Assembly (NCBI GenBank): GCA_948472945.1
Contig: CAOKVX010000003.1
Location: 62,001-126,000, forward strand
Source of the DNA: an uncultured Clostridia bacterium
GTDB taxonomy: Bacteria; Bacillota; Clostridia; Lachnospirales; Lachnospiraceae
Direction of reading: 5' to 3'
DNA length: 64,000 bases
The notes below the pieces were generated by a model that had not been told where the DNA came from, did not search any database, and was given only the letters and a program-made list of their open reading frames with translations. A program made the position numbers and the translations under genes. Position 1 is the first letter of the stretch. Each line of letters begins with the position of its first letter. Positions 8,677-17,334 of the stretch are shown piece after piece.

Positions 8677-10224
8677 ATGAGAGTAACAAGTTCAATGATG
8701 ACAAATAACTCGATAGTTAATATGCAGAAGACTAAGCAAAATTATTTAAAGTATCTTGAACAGTACACAACACAGCAGAAGATTAGTGTTCCGTCGGATG
8801 ACCCTATCGTAGCGGTGCGTTCATTGAAATACAGGACTAATCTGTCTGAGCTTGAGCAGTATCTTAAGAAGAATATACCTGACGCATTTTCATGGATGGA
8901 CATAACCGAAGGAGCTCTCAAGCAGGTAAACGGAATGCTGGAAAATATGTACGGCTATGCAAATGAGGCGTCCAGCGATTCATATAACTTTGATGACAGG
9001 CAGAATATTATAGACTCACTTAAGCAGTATAAAGAGTTTATTTATAAACAGCAGCTTAATGCAGATTATGCAGGACGTTATGTGTTTGCGGGGTATCGTA
9101 CTGATACGCAGATGGTATTTGAGACTTCGCAGGACAATCAAACTTACAGTATAGTAGAAAATGCTAATGTTTCAGGAATATCTTATGATAAATATGTGTA
9201 CGGCGGCGCAGAGTATGCCGACAATACAAGCGCCGAGCAGTATGCCGCTAATGCACCGGAATTAAAACAGTGCCACAAAATGTCTCTGTCATACAGCAAG
9301 CTTGATACAACAGATGATGTAAACAACCTTGATTCAATGAAAGATTATGTTAAAATTACTTATAAGGATGCCGCAGGCAATGAAAAGACAATCACAGCCG
9401 TAACTAAGAGCATCGCCGAAGAACCTCAGAATGTTGCGTACAACATGGAGCAAAACGGGGTAGGTGAAAACGGAGTCGTATTTATACCGGAGACCGGTGA
9501 ACTGGTTTTTGGGGATGCTATATTTGAAGAGATACGTGTGGCAAAAGATTTCACTGTTGGTTATAATAAGACAAATTTTTCTGACGACAACGTAAGGCCA
9601 GAGCATTACTTTAACTGTGACGTATATGACCACGGTACCGGCGAGACTATAGAATACAGGACGCCGGATGAGCAGAAGATAGAATATCAGATTAATTTCA
9701 GTCAGATGCTTACGGTTAATACTCTTGGAAGCGATGCGATAGCGCTCGGTATCGGAAGGATGATTGACAGTATAGTCAAAGCTTCTGATGAACTTGCAGT
9801 AACTACGGCGGATCTTGCCAGTATCAAGAAAAAGATAGAGGAAACGCCTGTTGACGCGGTTGATGCTAACGGCAATAATGTTTTGGAAAGCCTTAACAGG
9901 CTCAAAGAGGAGCTTGAGACAGAGGTGACGCTCAAAAGCAAGATTCTTCAGGAGAGTTTTGGCAGAAGCCTTACCGGGATTAAGGACTTCCAAAAACAGC
10001 TAAACACGGCCCTGTCGGATTTGGGCGCGCGCTATAAGAGGCTACAGCTTACCGAATCAAAGCTTGATGATTTGAAAGTTTCATATGAAGATTTGCTTTC
10101 GGAAAACGAGGATGTAGATATAGGCGAGGCATTTATCAGATATACGGAGGCAGATTTGCTGTATCAGGCATCTCTTTCGGCAACTTCAAAGGTGCTTGGC
10201 ACTTCGCTTCTTGATTTCATCTGA
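8677..10224 (+). CDS. flgL: Flagellar hook-associated protein FlgL, enlarged
   Basis: HAP3, which joins FlgK to the filament. The N-terminus MRVTSSMMTNNSIVNMQKTK and the flagellin-like C-terminal helices (ASLSATSKVLGTSLLDFI) are diagnostic. At 515 residues it is well above the usual ~300; the extra length is a central region, roughly residues 130-360, that would be surface exposed. GAAAGGGGAATTATAAG precedes the start, and it follows flgK by 19 bases. Confidence 0.92.
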   Translation: MRVTSSMMTNNSIVNMQKTKQNYLKYLEQYTTQQKISVPSDDPIVAVRSLKYRTNLSELEQYLKKNIPDAFSWMDITEGALKQVNGMLENMYGYANEASSDSYNFDDRQNIIDSLKQYKEFIYKQQLNADYAGRYVFAGYRTDTQMVFETSQDNQTYSIVENANVSGISYDKYVYGGAEYADNTSAEQYAANAPELKQCHKMSLSYSKLDTTDDVNNLDSMKDYVKITYKDAAGNEKTITAVTKSIAEEPQNVAYNMEQNGVGENGVVFIPETGELVFGDAIFEEIRVAKDFTVGYNKTNFSDDNVRPEHYFNCDVYDHGTGETIEYRTPDEQKIEYQINFSQMLTVNTLGSDAIALGIGRMIDSIVKASDELAVTTADLASIKKKIEETPVDAVDANGNNVLESLNRLKEELETEVTLKSKILQESFGRSLTGIKDFQKQLNTALSDLGARYKRLQLTESKLDDLKVSYEDLLSENEDVDIGEAFIRYTEADLLYQASLSATSKVLGTSLLDFI

Positions 10225-10255
10225 TATATCTATATAAGTTGAAAGGAGAAAATTA

Positions 10256-10723
10256 ATGAAAGCAAATACCAGATTGTTTGGGGAAATAGACATTCCTGAG
10301 GAGAAAATCATTACATTTGACCAAGGGGTGTTGGGATTCGATGAATACAAGAAATTTACTATTATTTTTGATACAAGCAAGGAGACGGAATCTTCTATAT
10401 CCTGGCTTCAGTGCATGGATGAACCTGAACTTGCGTTTCCTATGATTAATCCGTTTTATGTAATGGAAGACTACAACCCTGTTGTAGAAACGGAATGGCT
10501 GGAACCTCTTGGAGGAGTGACTGATGAGAATATAGTAATATTTGTATTTGTCAATATAAAATCGGACGTCACAAAGCTTACCGCTAATATGAAAGCGCCG
10601 GTTATTATTAATTCCGACACACGAAAAGGAGCACAGCTTATAGTTGAAAACACTGACTATGAGATAAAATACAATATATATGATGTTGTGCAACGGCAAA
10701 AATCTGAAAAGGGGGAATGTTAA
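10256..10723 (+). CDS. fliW: Flagellar assembly factor FliW
   Basis: FliW binds either free flagellin or CsrA; when flagellin is exported, FliW captures CsrA and relieves repression of flagellin translation. 155 residues with the family blocks ITFDQGVLGFDEYKKF and FVFVNIKSDVTKLTANMKAP. It lies directly upstream of csrA, with the stop overlapping the csrA start by one base. Its partner flagellin genes are in the same window. Confidence 0.95.
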   Translation: MKANTRLFGEIDIPEEKIITFDQGVLGFDEYKKFTIIFDTSKETESSISWLQCMDEPELAFPMINPFYVMEDYNPVVETEWLEPLGGVTDENIVIFVFVNIKSDVTKLTANMKAPVIINSDTRKGAQLIVENTDYEIKYNIYDVVQRQKSEKGEC

Positions 10724-10944
10724 TGCTGGCCCTTGCTAGAAAAGTCAACGAGACGATAGTTATCAACAACAATATTGAGGTAACGCTTCTGGAGATTAAG
10801 GGAGACCAGGTTAAAATAGGTATTGACGCGCCAAAGTCCATACCTATATATAGAAAAGAGATATTCCTCCAAATTCAGGACGCCAACAAAGAGTCTGCGA
10901 TGAATGCGGGTTCTGCTGAAGTATTGAAAAAATTATTTAAGTAA
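10723..10944 (+). CDS. csrA: Carbon storage regulator CsrA
   Basis: RNA-binding translational regulator, 73 residues. MLALARKVNETIVINNNIEV and the C-terminal IPIYRKEIF are standard CsrA blocks. The start at 10723 (TAATG overlap with fliW) is chosen over ATG 10717 because it gives the usual MLxL N-terminus and a 7-base spacing from GGGGG. Established role: binding GGA loops in flagellin leaders. Matching hairpins occur before all three flagellin genes here. Confidence 0.95.
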   Translation: MLALARKVNETIVINNNIEVTLLEIKGDQVKIGIDAPKSIPIYRKEIFLQIQDANKESAMNAGSAEVLKKLFK

Positions 10945-10952
10945 TCAGGGGT

Positions 10953-10979
10953 TAATGAATCACTAAACCAATCCGATAA
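10953..10979 (+). promoter_or_regulatory. Sigma-28-type promoter for flaG-fliD-fliS
   Basis: TAAT, 16-base spacer, CCGATAA, in the short gap after csrA. Same layout as the flgM promoter. Confidence 0.6.
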
Positions 10980-11046
10980 TATATTTGAAAGAAATTGTCG
11001 TGCCACGGAAATGGCGAAATTAACATACCACATGGAGGTGTATGCA

Positions 11047-11439
11047 ATGTCTATGGATATAGTTGGAAAAAGCAGTATTGGTAATGATTATAGTGCAGTC
11101 AGTCACGAAGTAAAGGCTGCGGTTGCTGTTGAGAAAAAACCGGCTGTTATTATTGAAGATGTTGCCGGAATTAAGACGAATGAGGATGGTAAAATTCAGA
11201 CAGCTGAAAAACAGGCGGCTTCGCCGAAGTCGGTTGAAGACGCCGTAAAGCGTGCGAATAACAAAATGTCAAAAACACATTGTGAATTTTCGTATAATGA
11301 AGACGTTAACAGGGTGTCAATCACGGTGTATGATGATGCCACAGGTGAGGTTGTCAGGGAAATTCCGCCTGAGGAATCTCTGAAGATGCTCGAAAAAATG
11401 TGGGAGATAACCGGTTTGATGGTTGATGAGAAGAGATAG
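11047..11439 (+). CDS. flaG: FlaG family flagellar protein
   Basis: FlaG-type protein, thought to affect filament length. About 130 residues. The C-terminal half holds the conserved block FSYNEDVNRVSITVYDDATG, then VVREIPPEESLKM and GLMVDE. The N-terminal half is variable. ATG 11047 is taken because GGAGGTG is 6 bases upstream. It is followed by fliD after 12 bases, the usual flaG-fliD-fliS order. Confidence 0.88.
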   Translation: MSMDIVGKSSIGNDYSAVSHEVKAAVAVEKKPAVIIEDVAGIKTNEDGKIQTAEKQAASPKSVEDAVKRANNKMSKTHCEFSYNEDVNRVSITVYDDATGEVVREIPPEESLKMLEKMWEITGLMVDEKR

Positions 11440-11451
11440 GAGGAGATAAAG

Positions 11452-13224
11452 ATGGGAATAAGGATGACAGGACTTGCTTCCGGACTTGATACAGAAAGCA
11501 TTGTGGCTGAGCTTATGAAAGCTAAGTCGATGAAGAAAACGAAAGTTGAGAACAAGAAGACAAAGCTTGAATGGACGCAGGAAAAGTGGAAAGACCTCAA
11601 TACAAAACTCTATGCCCTATATACCGATAAAGTATCAAATATGCGACTTTCCGCATCATATAACACTAAAAAGGCATCTGTGAGCGATTCATCAGTTGTT
11701 GGAGTTTCAGCAAAATCAAACGCCGTTAATGGAAGCTATTCGCTTCAGATTAACAGCATCGCTACGGCTAACAGCGTTACAACTGCTAAGCTTCAGCTTG
11801 CGGACGGAGTGGAAGGAAATAAGGTGACTTCAAAGACTAAGATTTCTGAACTTATGGATGGAAACGACCTTGTTGGTAAGGAGATTTCAATATCGTATAA
11901 GGGTAAAAATGTTTCTTTATCCGTAAATGAAGAGACTACAGTAGGAGAATATGTAAGCAGACTTAAAGCTGTGGGAATCTCAGCATCTTTTGACGAGGCG
12001 CAGCAGAGAATGTTTATAATGTCGGGAACAAGTGGAGAGGAAAGTAACTTCACTATAAATGTCGTGAGCGATGATGAGAAATCTGCAAGACAGAGTCTGA
12101 GAGATGCTGTTGCGGATTATGATGCCCTTGCACTTGAGGAACGTGATAAGGTTGACGCTCTGATTTATAATGTCAGGAAGTTGGAGCAGGGTTCGAAAGC
12201 ATATAAAGATTCAGTAGAAGAACTTAAGGCTATGGCTACAGCTTCGGGAAAGGGCACAAACGAATTAGTTGATCAGTATATTAACGAATACCGCGAAAGT
12301 ACGAAAAATACGGACGATTCATCCAAGCTCAAATCACTTGGAATGACGTCAATAATGGATGGAGAGGCTGTGGGAACTGCTCCTGCCGGTATGGCTGTAA
12401 TAAAGGGAACTGACAGCGAGATAGTCCTCAATGGAGCTACACTTAAAGGTTCTGATACGACGATGAATGTCAACGGACTTACAATTGAGCTCAAAGGACT
12501 TACTAACGGCTCTACGGTTTCATTCTCAGTCAGCAATGACGTTGACGCGGTATACGACTCCATCAAGAGCTTTATAACTGAGTATAACTCAATCCTTGAT
12601 GAGATGAATAAGCTGTACCATGCAAAATCTGCAAGAGGTTATGATCCGCTTACAGATGAAGAAAAAGAGTCTATGACTGAAAATCAGATTGAGCTCTGGG
12701 AGGGCAAGATTAAAGATTCGCTTTTTAGAAGTGATTCTACGCTCGGCGGAATAATTGAGGCAATGAAAGGCGCTATGATGTCTTCGGTTGAGATTGACGG
12801 CAAAAAATATTCGCTCTCCAGCCTTGGAATAATGACGTCCACGGATTATACGGAGTACGGAAAGCTTCATATATATGGAGACAAAGAGGACAGCACATAT
12901 GCTGATAAGGAAGATCAACTTAAAAAACTTCTTGAGTCGGATCCTGATTTTGTTACAAAGCTGATGACGGGCGTTACCGGCAATCTGCATGAAGCAATGC
13001 AGAAAAAGATGTCGGAAAATAAGTCGCTCAGCAGCGCGCTTACATTTTACAATGATAAGCAGTTGGATAAACAGAAAGCTGATTATGAAAAGAGTATTGC
13101 TCAGTGGGATAAAAAACTTAAAGAGATTGAAGATAGGTATTACAAGCAGTTCACGGCAATGGAAAAAGCTATGGCTCAGATGCAGTCTTCGCAGTCTAGT
13201 TTGGCGTCTATGCTTGGCAATTAA
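11452..13224 (+). CDS. fliD: Flagellar filament capping protein FliD
   Basis: HAP2, the distal cap that folds exported flagellin. 590 residues. The N-terminal block RMTGLASGLDTESIVAELMK and the C-terminal block with the FITEYNSILDEMNKLY motif are typical. The C-terminal ~70 residues form a coiled coil (KQLDKQKADYEKSIAQWDKK). AGGAGGAGAT precedes the start. A 9-bp hairpin follows the stop. Confidence 0.95.
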   Translation: MGIRMTGLASGLDTESIVAELMKAKSMKKTKVENKKTKLEWTQEKWKDLNTKLYALYTDKVSNMRLSASYNTKKASVSDSSVVGVSAKSNAVNGSYSLQINSIATANSVTTAKLQLADGVEGNKVTSKTKISELMDGNDLVGKEISISYKGKNVSLSVNEETTVGEYVSRLKAVGISASFDEAQQRMFIMSGTSGEESNFTINVVSDDEKSARQSLRDAVADYDALALEERDKVDALIYNVRKLEQGSKAYKDSVEELKAMATASGKGTNELVDQYINEYRESTKNTDDSSKLKSLGMTSIMDGEAVGTAPAGMAVIKGTDSEIVLNGATLKGSDTTMNVNGLTIELKGLTNGSTVSFSVSNDVDAVYDSIKSFITEYNSILDEMNKLYHAKSARGYDPLTDEEKESMTENQIELWEGKIKDSLFRSDSTLGGIIEAMKGAMMSSVEIDGKKYSLSSLGIMTSTDYTEYGKLHIYGDKEDSTYADKEDQLKKLLESDPDFVTKLMTGVTGNLHEAMQKKMSENKSLSSALTFYNDKQLDKQKADYEKSIAQWDKKLKEIEDRYYKQFTAMEKAMAQMQSSQSSLASMLGN

Positions 13225-13229
13225 TATTA

Positions 13230-13250
13230 GATGCCGCATATTGCGGCATC
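13230..13250 (+). other. Intercistronic hairpin fliD-fliS
   Basis: GATGCCGCA/TGCGGCATC with a 3-base loop and no T run. It is more likely an mRNA processing or stability element than a terminator. Confidence 0.5.
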
Positions 13251-13304
13251 AACATGAATGATAGGGCTGGTATTACTATACTATATGAAAGGTCGGATAA
13301 TATC

Positions 13305-13679
13305 ATGGTTAACAATGCAGCTAATGCATATAAAAACAGTAAGATTCTGACTGCTTTACCGGCGGAGCTGACTCTTATGTTGTATGACGGAGCAGTGAAG
13401 TTTTGCAATGTCGCGCTTATTTCACTTGAAAGAAACGATTATGAAAAAGTGAGTGAGAACCTTATTAAAGCACAGAAAATTATAATGGAATTCAGGTCTA
13501 CGCTGGATTTTAAATATCCTGTGGCAAAAGACTTTGATGTAGTATATGAATACATATACAGAAGACTGGTTGACGCAAACATGAAAAAAGATGCTGAAAT
13601 TATTGAGGAAGCGTTAAAGCACATAAAAGAGATGCGTGAAACATGGAAAGAGGTCATGCGTATTAATAAGGTAAGCTGA
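13305..13679 (+). CDS. fliS: Flagellin export chaperone FliS
   Basis: Cytoplasmic chaperone that keeps flagellin C-termini from assembling early. 124 residues from ATG 13305, with AAAGGTCGG upstream. The frame extends upstream to 13254, but that would add a non-family N-terminus. Conserved features: ANAYKNSKILTA, ELTLMLYDGAVKF and four amphipathic helices. It lies after fliD as usual. Confidence 0.93.
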   Translation: MVNNAANAYKNSKILTALPAELTLMLYDGAVKFCNVALISLERNDYEKVSENLIKAQKIIMEFRSTLDFKYPVAKDFDVVYEYIYRRLVDANMKKDAEIIEEALKHIKEMRETWKEVMRINKVS

Positions 13680-13701
13680 TTTAGGTGGTATGGAGGCTGT
13701 T

Positions 13702-14187
13702 ATGGATGATAACAAGACATATATTGTTATACTGAGGGATTCGCTTATTAATAAAAAGAGAATTCTGGACAATATCATTGAGCTTACTGAAAAGCAGTAT
13801 GAGCTTGTAAAAAATGAACAAGTGGAAGCGGATGATTTTGACAATCTCATTGAGGAAAAAGGTAAGAATCTTGCTATGCTTTCCATGATTGACGACGGTT
13901 TTGACGGAGTGTATACGCGAGTCAGGGACGAGATTCAGGCTAATCCGGGCATGTATAAGGAGTTGATATCTGAGATACGAAAACTTATCGAAGAGACTGT
14001 TGCTAGAGGGGCAAAAATAGAAACTCTTGAACACCGAAATAAAGAGCTTATAGAAGCATTTATTGAAAATAAAAAGACTGAGGTCAGAGCGTTCAGGGCC
14101 AGACAGAACACGTCCAAGCACTATTCCATGAATATGGGAAACCAGCACAAAGAAGGTTCGTCATATTTTTTGGATAAAAAAAAATAA
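13702..14187 (+). CDS. FliT/FlgN-like flagellar chaperone candidate
   Basis: 161-residue, highly charged, all-helical protein in the position where fliT often follows fliS. It contains LRDSLINKKRILDNIIELTE and later KNKxE-type coiled-coil heptads, with a polar tail ending in a lysine run. The pattern recalls FlgN/FliT-type export chaperones, but no residue is diagnostic. GGAGG lies 6 bases before ATG 13702. Function is inferred from position and fold. Confidence 0.6.
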   Translation: MDDNKTYIVILRDSLINKKRILDNIIELTEKQYELVKNEQVEADDFDNLIEEKGKNLAMLSMIDDGFDGVYTRVRDEIQANPGMYKELISEIRKLIEETVARGAKIETLEHRNKELIEAFIENKKTEVRAFRARQNTSKHYSMNMGNQHKEGSSYFLDKKK

Positions 14188-14205
14188 AAAAGTATATTTT
14201 GGGGT

Positions 14206-14231
14206 TAAGTATTTAAAATTGACTCCGATAT
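14206..14231 (+). promoter_or_regulatory. Sigma-28-type promoter of the first flagellin gene
   Basis: TAAG, 15-base spacer, CCGATAT, about 100 bases before the ATG. It is the best sigma-28 match in the window. Confidence 0.7.
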
Positions 14232-14283
14232 ATATATTAGCCGAAAGGAATTTGGCAAAAAATTAAAAAATCTATATTGTACG

Positions 14284-14301
14284 AGTGGAAAGGATTCCAT
14301 T
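14284..14301 (+). promoter_or_regulatory. Putative CsrA-binding hairpin, flagellin 1 leader
   Basis: TGGAA/TTCCA closes an AGGA loop, followed by CAAGGAGGA at the ribosome site. The stem covaries with the TGGCA/TGCCA stems before the other two flagellin genes. Paired GGA sites, one in a loop and one at the Shine-Dalgarno, are the known arrangement of CsrA sites in the Bacillus hag leader. Confidence 0.6.
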
Positions 14302-14329
14302 GCAGTATGATTTCAAGGAGGAAATAATT

Positions 14330-15166
14330 ATGATAGTACAACATAACATGCAGGCGATTAACACTAACAGACAGTTGGGTATTACCACAGGCAGTTTGAA
14401 GAAGTCGACAGAGAAGCTGTCATCGGGTTACAGAATTAACCGTGCGGCGGATGATGCAGCTGGACTCTCAATTTCGGAGAAGATGAGGGGACAGATAAGA
14501 GGTCTTGAGCAGGCTTCCAGCAATGCATCAGACGGTATATCTCTTATACAGACGGCTGAAGGTGCTCTCAATGAGATCCACAGTATTGTTCAGAGAATGA
14601 GAGAACTCACGGTTCAGGCATCCAACGATACTAATGTAAGTGTAGACCGTCAGGCAATCGCAGCAGAGATTTATGCTCTTACATCAGAGATAACCCGTAT
14701 AGCTGAAGATACGGAGTTCAACACAATGAAGCTTCTTAATGGTGAATTTGCTGACAAAAAGCTTCAGGTAGGAGCCAATTCAGGGCAGCAGGTTTCTATT
14801 GAAATTGCAGCAATGTCCGCTTCAAAGATTGGTCTTACAGATGCAGATGTAGGAGACAAGATTGCAGCGTCCACAGCTACTTCGGATGATATTACTGCTA
14901 TTATTGACCTTATGGATAAAGCGCTTAGTCAGGTATCAACACAGCGTTCAGCGCTTGGTGCTATCCAGAACAGGTTAGAGCATACAATTGCAAATGCAGA
15001 CAATGTTGCTGAGAATCTGACAGATGCAGAATCGAGAATCCGTGACGTAGATATGGCTGATGAGATGGTTACTTTCTCAAAGAACAACATCTTGCAGCAG
15101 GCAGGACAGTCAATGCTGGCACAGGCAAACCAGTCGACTCAGGGAGTCATGTCTTTACTTCAGTAA
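14330..15166 (+). CDS. Flagellin 1
   Basis: Filament subunit, 278 residues. Classical D0/D1 blocks at both ends: MIVQHNMQAINTNRQLG, then SSGYRINRAADDAAGLSISE, and at the C-terminus IRDVDMADEMVTFSKNNILQ. The central variable domain is very short. Start ATG 14330 follows CAAGGAGGAA. It is the most diverged of the three copies; for example it reads TTGSLKKS where the others have TVGQVAKS. It is the only copy with a clear sigma-28 promoter of its own. Confidence 0.95.
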   Translation: MIVQHNMQAINTNRQLGITTGSLKKSTEKLSSGYRINRAADDAAGLSISEKMRGQIRGLEQASSNASDGISLIQTAEGALNEIHSIVQRMRELTVQASNDTNVSVDRQAIAAEIYALTSEITRIAEDTEFNTMKLLNGEFADKKLQVGANSGQQVSIEIAAMSASKIGLTDADVGDKIAASTATSDDITAIIDLMDKALSQVSTQRSALGAIQNRLEHTIANADNVAENLTDAESRIRDVDMADEMVTFSKNNILQQAGQSMLAQANQSTQGVMSLLQ

Positions 15167-15175
15167 TTATATTGA

Positions 15176-15216
15176 ATTATTGGGCTCTGTCTCATAGAGC
15201 GGATAGGGCCAATAAT
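15176..15216 (+). other. Two-tier hairpin after flagellin 1
   Basis: Outer stem ATTATTGG/CCAATAAT (15176-15183, 15209-15216) encloses GCTCT/AGAGC. There is no T run, so it may be a transcript-stabilising or processing structure or a weak terminator. Confidence 0.45.
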
Positions 15217-15306
15217 TAATATACGGTTCTTTGGATTGGATTGAAAACTGTGTCAAGATTGTTATATTTCAATTCTTGCTCTAAAGACCAAAAAACAAAA
15301 AATATG

Positions 15307-15326
15307 ATATGGCAGGGATGCCATAT
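15307..15326 (+). promoter_or_regulatory. Putative CsrA-binding hairpin, flagellin 2 leader
   Basis: Perfect 8-bp stem ATATGGCA/TGCCATAT with a GGGA loop, 12 bases upstream of AAGGAGGA. It is the counterpart of the hairpins before flagellins 1 and 3. No convincing sigma-28 promoter lies upstream. Confidence 0.6.
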
Positions 15327-15353
15327 ACCATTCAATTCAAGGAGGAATGTATT

Positions 15354-16199
15354 ATGATAGTACAACATAACATGACAGCGTTAAACGCAAACAGACAGCT
15401 TGGAATCACAGTAGGTCAGGTTGCAAAGTCAACAGAGAAATTGTCATCAGGTTACAGGATTAACCGTGCCGGTGACGACGCAGCAGGACTTTCAATTTCA
15501 GAGAAGATGAGAGGACAGATAAGAGGTCTTGAGCAGGCTTCGACGAATGCACAGGACGGTGTGTCGCTTATCCAGACAGCAGAAGGCGCTCTGAATGAGA
15601 TTCACAGCATTGTACAGAGAATGAGAGAACTTACGGTTCAGGCAGCTAACGATACTAATGTTAGTATAGACCGTATGTCAATTGCAAAAGAGATATATGC
15701 ACTTACGTCAGAGATTACACGTATTGGCGAGCAGACAGAGTTTAATACAATGAAGCTTCTCGACGGTTCATTCGGACAGGCGGGAGCTGACAAAAAGCTT
15801 CAGGTTGGAGCTAACAGCGGACAGCAGATTAATATAAAGATTGATGAAATGACAGCATCAGCTATTGGAATTACTGATGCAAAGGTAGGAGATGTTATTG
15901 CTAAGTCTGATGCTACATCAGATACTATTTCTTCAATTCTTGATATAATGGATAAGGCGCTCAGTGCAGTGTCAACACAGCGTTCATCACTTGGTGCTAT
16001 CCAGAACAGGCTTGAGCATACAATTGCTAATGCTGATAACGTGGCAGAGAACCTTACAGATGCCGAGTCACGTATCCGTGACGTAAATATGGCTGATGAG
16101 ATGGTTCAGTTCTCAAAGAACAATATCTTACAGCAGGCAGGACAGTCGATGCTTGCACAGGCAAATCAGTCAACACAGGGCGTTCTCAGTTTGTTATAA
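15354..16199 (+). CDS. Flagellin 2
   Basis: Filament subunit, 281 residues, nearly the same as flagellin 3 over its whole length. N-terminus MIVQHNMTALNANRQLG; C-terminus ends in NQSTQGVLSLL. The few differences cluster around residues 115-200 (for example DGSFGQAGADKKLQ against DGSFGKGGVDKKLQ). Start ATG 15354 follows AAGGAGGA. Recent duplication or gene conversion with flagellin 3 is likely. Confidence 0.95.
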   Translation: MIVQHNMTALNANRQLGITVGQVAKSTEKLSSGYRINRAGDDAAGLSISEKMRGQIRGLEQASTNAQDGVSLIQTAEGALNEIHSIVQRMRELTVQAANDTNVSIDRMSIAKEIYALTSEITRIGEQTEFNTMKLLDGSFGQAGADKKLQVGANSGQQINIKIDEMTASAIGITDAKVGDVIAKSDATSDTISSILDIMDKALSAVSTQRSSLGAIQNRLEHTIANADNVAENLTDAESRIRDVNMADEMVQFSKNNILQQAGQSMLAQANQSTQGVLSLL

Positions 16200-16272
16200 A
16201 ATTTACAATAATAATGTAATGGTGTTTTATAACTATTTGTACCGGTCAGATTTGATTATTGAATGATTTTTG

Positions 16273-16302
16273 ATGTTACCCGTCTTCATGGATGGGTAAC
16301 AT
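16273..16302 (+). other. Hairpin between flagellins 2 and 3
   Basis: ATGTTACCC/GGGTAACAT, 9 bp, with a 12-base loop and no T run. Like the structure after flagellin 1, it may protect or separate transcripts. Confidence 0.45.
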
Positions 16303-16330
16303 TGGAGTCAGATAATAATATATAATGCTA

Positions 16331-16350
16331 CAGTGGCAGGGATGCCATTG
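16331..16350 (+). promoter_or_regulatory. Putative CsrA-binding hairpin, flagellin 3 leader
   Basis: Stem CAGTGGCA/TGCCATTG with a GGGA loop just before AAGGAGGA. The inner stem is identical to that of flagellin 2, while the outer pairs differ but stay paired. Confidence 0.6.
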
Positions 16351-16372
16351 AAAATTCAAGGAGGAATAAATT

Positions 16373-17221
16373 ATGATAGTACAGCATAATATGACAGCGT
16401 TAAACGCAAACAGACAGCTCGGAATCACAGTAGGGCAGGTTGCAAAATCAACAGAGAAGTTATCATCAGGTTACAGAATTAACCGTGCTGGTGATGACGC
16501 AGCGGGACTCTCAATTTCAGAGAAGATGAGAGGACAGATAAGAGGTCTTGAGCAGGCTTCAACTAATGCACAGGATGGTGTGTCACTTATCCAGACAGCA
16601 GAAGGTGCTTTGAATGAGATTCACAGCATTGTACAGAGAATGAGAGAGCTTACGGTACAGGCAGCTAACGATACTAATGTTAGTATAGACCGTATGTCAA
16701 TTGCAAAAGAGATATTTGCACTTACATCAGAGATTACTCGTATTGGAAAGCAGACAGAGTTCAATACTATGAAGCTTCTCGATGGTTCATTCGGAAAGGG
16801 TGGAGTTGACAAAAAGCTTCAGGTTGGAGCTAACAGTGGACAGCAGATTGATATAGAGATTGCAGAAATGACTGCAACAGCTATTGGAATAACAAATGCA
16901 AAAGTAGGAAGTGTTATTGCTAAATCTGACGCTACATCAGACAGTATCTCATCAATTCTTGATATTATGGATAAGGCGCTCAGTGCAGTATCAACACAGC
17001 GTTCAGCACTTGGTGCTATCCAGAACAGACTTGAGCATACAATTGCTAATGCTGATAACGTGGCAGAGAACCTTACAGATGCTGAGTCACGTATACGTGA
17101 CGTAAATATGGCTGACGAGATGGTTCAGTTCTCAAAGAACAACATCTTACAGCAGGCAGGACAGTCGATGCTTGCACAGGCAAATCAGTCGACACAGGGA
17201 GTGCTGTCGTTACTTCAGTAA
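16373..17221 (+). CDS. Flagellin 3
   Basis: Filament subunit, 282 residues, start ATG 16373 after AAGGAGGA. It shares almost all of its sequence with flagellin 2, including the N-terminal and C-terminal D0/D1 helices (IRDVNMADEMVQFSKNNILQ). Ser/Thr residues in the short central region are candidate O-glycosylation sites, given the downstream glycosyltransferases. Two hairpins follow the stop. Confidence 0.95.
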   Translation: MIVQHNMTALNANRQLGITVGQVAKSTEKLSSGYRINRAGDDAAGLSISEKMRGQIRGLEQASTNAQDGVSLIQTAEGALNEIHSIVQRMRELTVQAANDTNVSIDRMSIAKEIFALTSEITRIGKQTEFNTMKLLDGSFGKGGVDKKLQVGANSGQQIDIEIAEMTATAIGITNAKVGSVIAKSDATSDSISSILDIMDKALSAVSTQRSALGAIQNRLEHTIANADNVAENLTDAESRIRDVNMADEMVQFSKNNILQQAGQSMLAQANQSTQGVLSLLQ

Positions 17222-17251
17222 ATGTAATACTATTTACAAATGTACACAAAC

Positions 17252-17316
17252 AAGGCCGGCCTTTATGGCTGGCCTTAATTCTTGTCATATGGGTTGTGAT
17301 ATTTCCCATATGACAA
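17252..17316 (+). other. Two strong hairpins after the flagellin array
   Basis: AAGGCCGGCC/GGCTGGCCTT (17252-17276) is followed by a perfect 12-bp stem TTGTCATATGGG/CCCATATGACAA (17282-17316). Neither has a clear T run. They separate the highly expressed flagellins from the glycosylation genes and may attenuate read-through. Confidence 0.5.
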
Positions 17317-17334
17317 AATTATATGGAGGGTAAT

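Noticed and set aside
12589-13239. 216-codon minus-strand open frame
   Set aside because: Antisense shadow of the fliD 3' end; composition typical of a complementary strand.
15282-15310. Sigma-28 promoter before flagellin 2
   Set aside because: TAAA and TGATAT are present but 18-19 bases apart and the CCGAT core is missing; not convincing. None was found before flagellin 3 either.
14330-17221. Flagellin array as a repeat locus or CRISPR-like array
   Set aside because: The repeats are whole coding genes. No short regularly spaced repeats or cas genes occur in the window.
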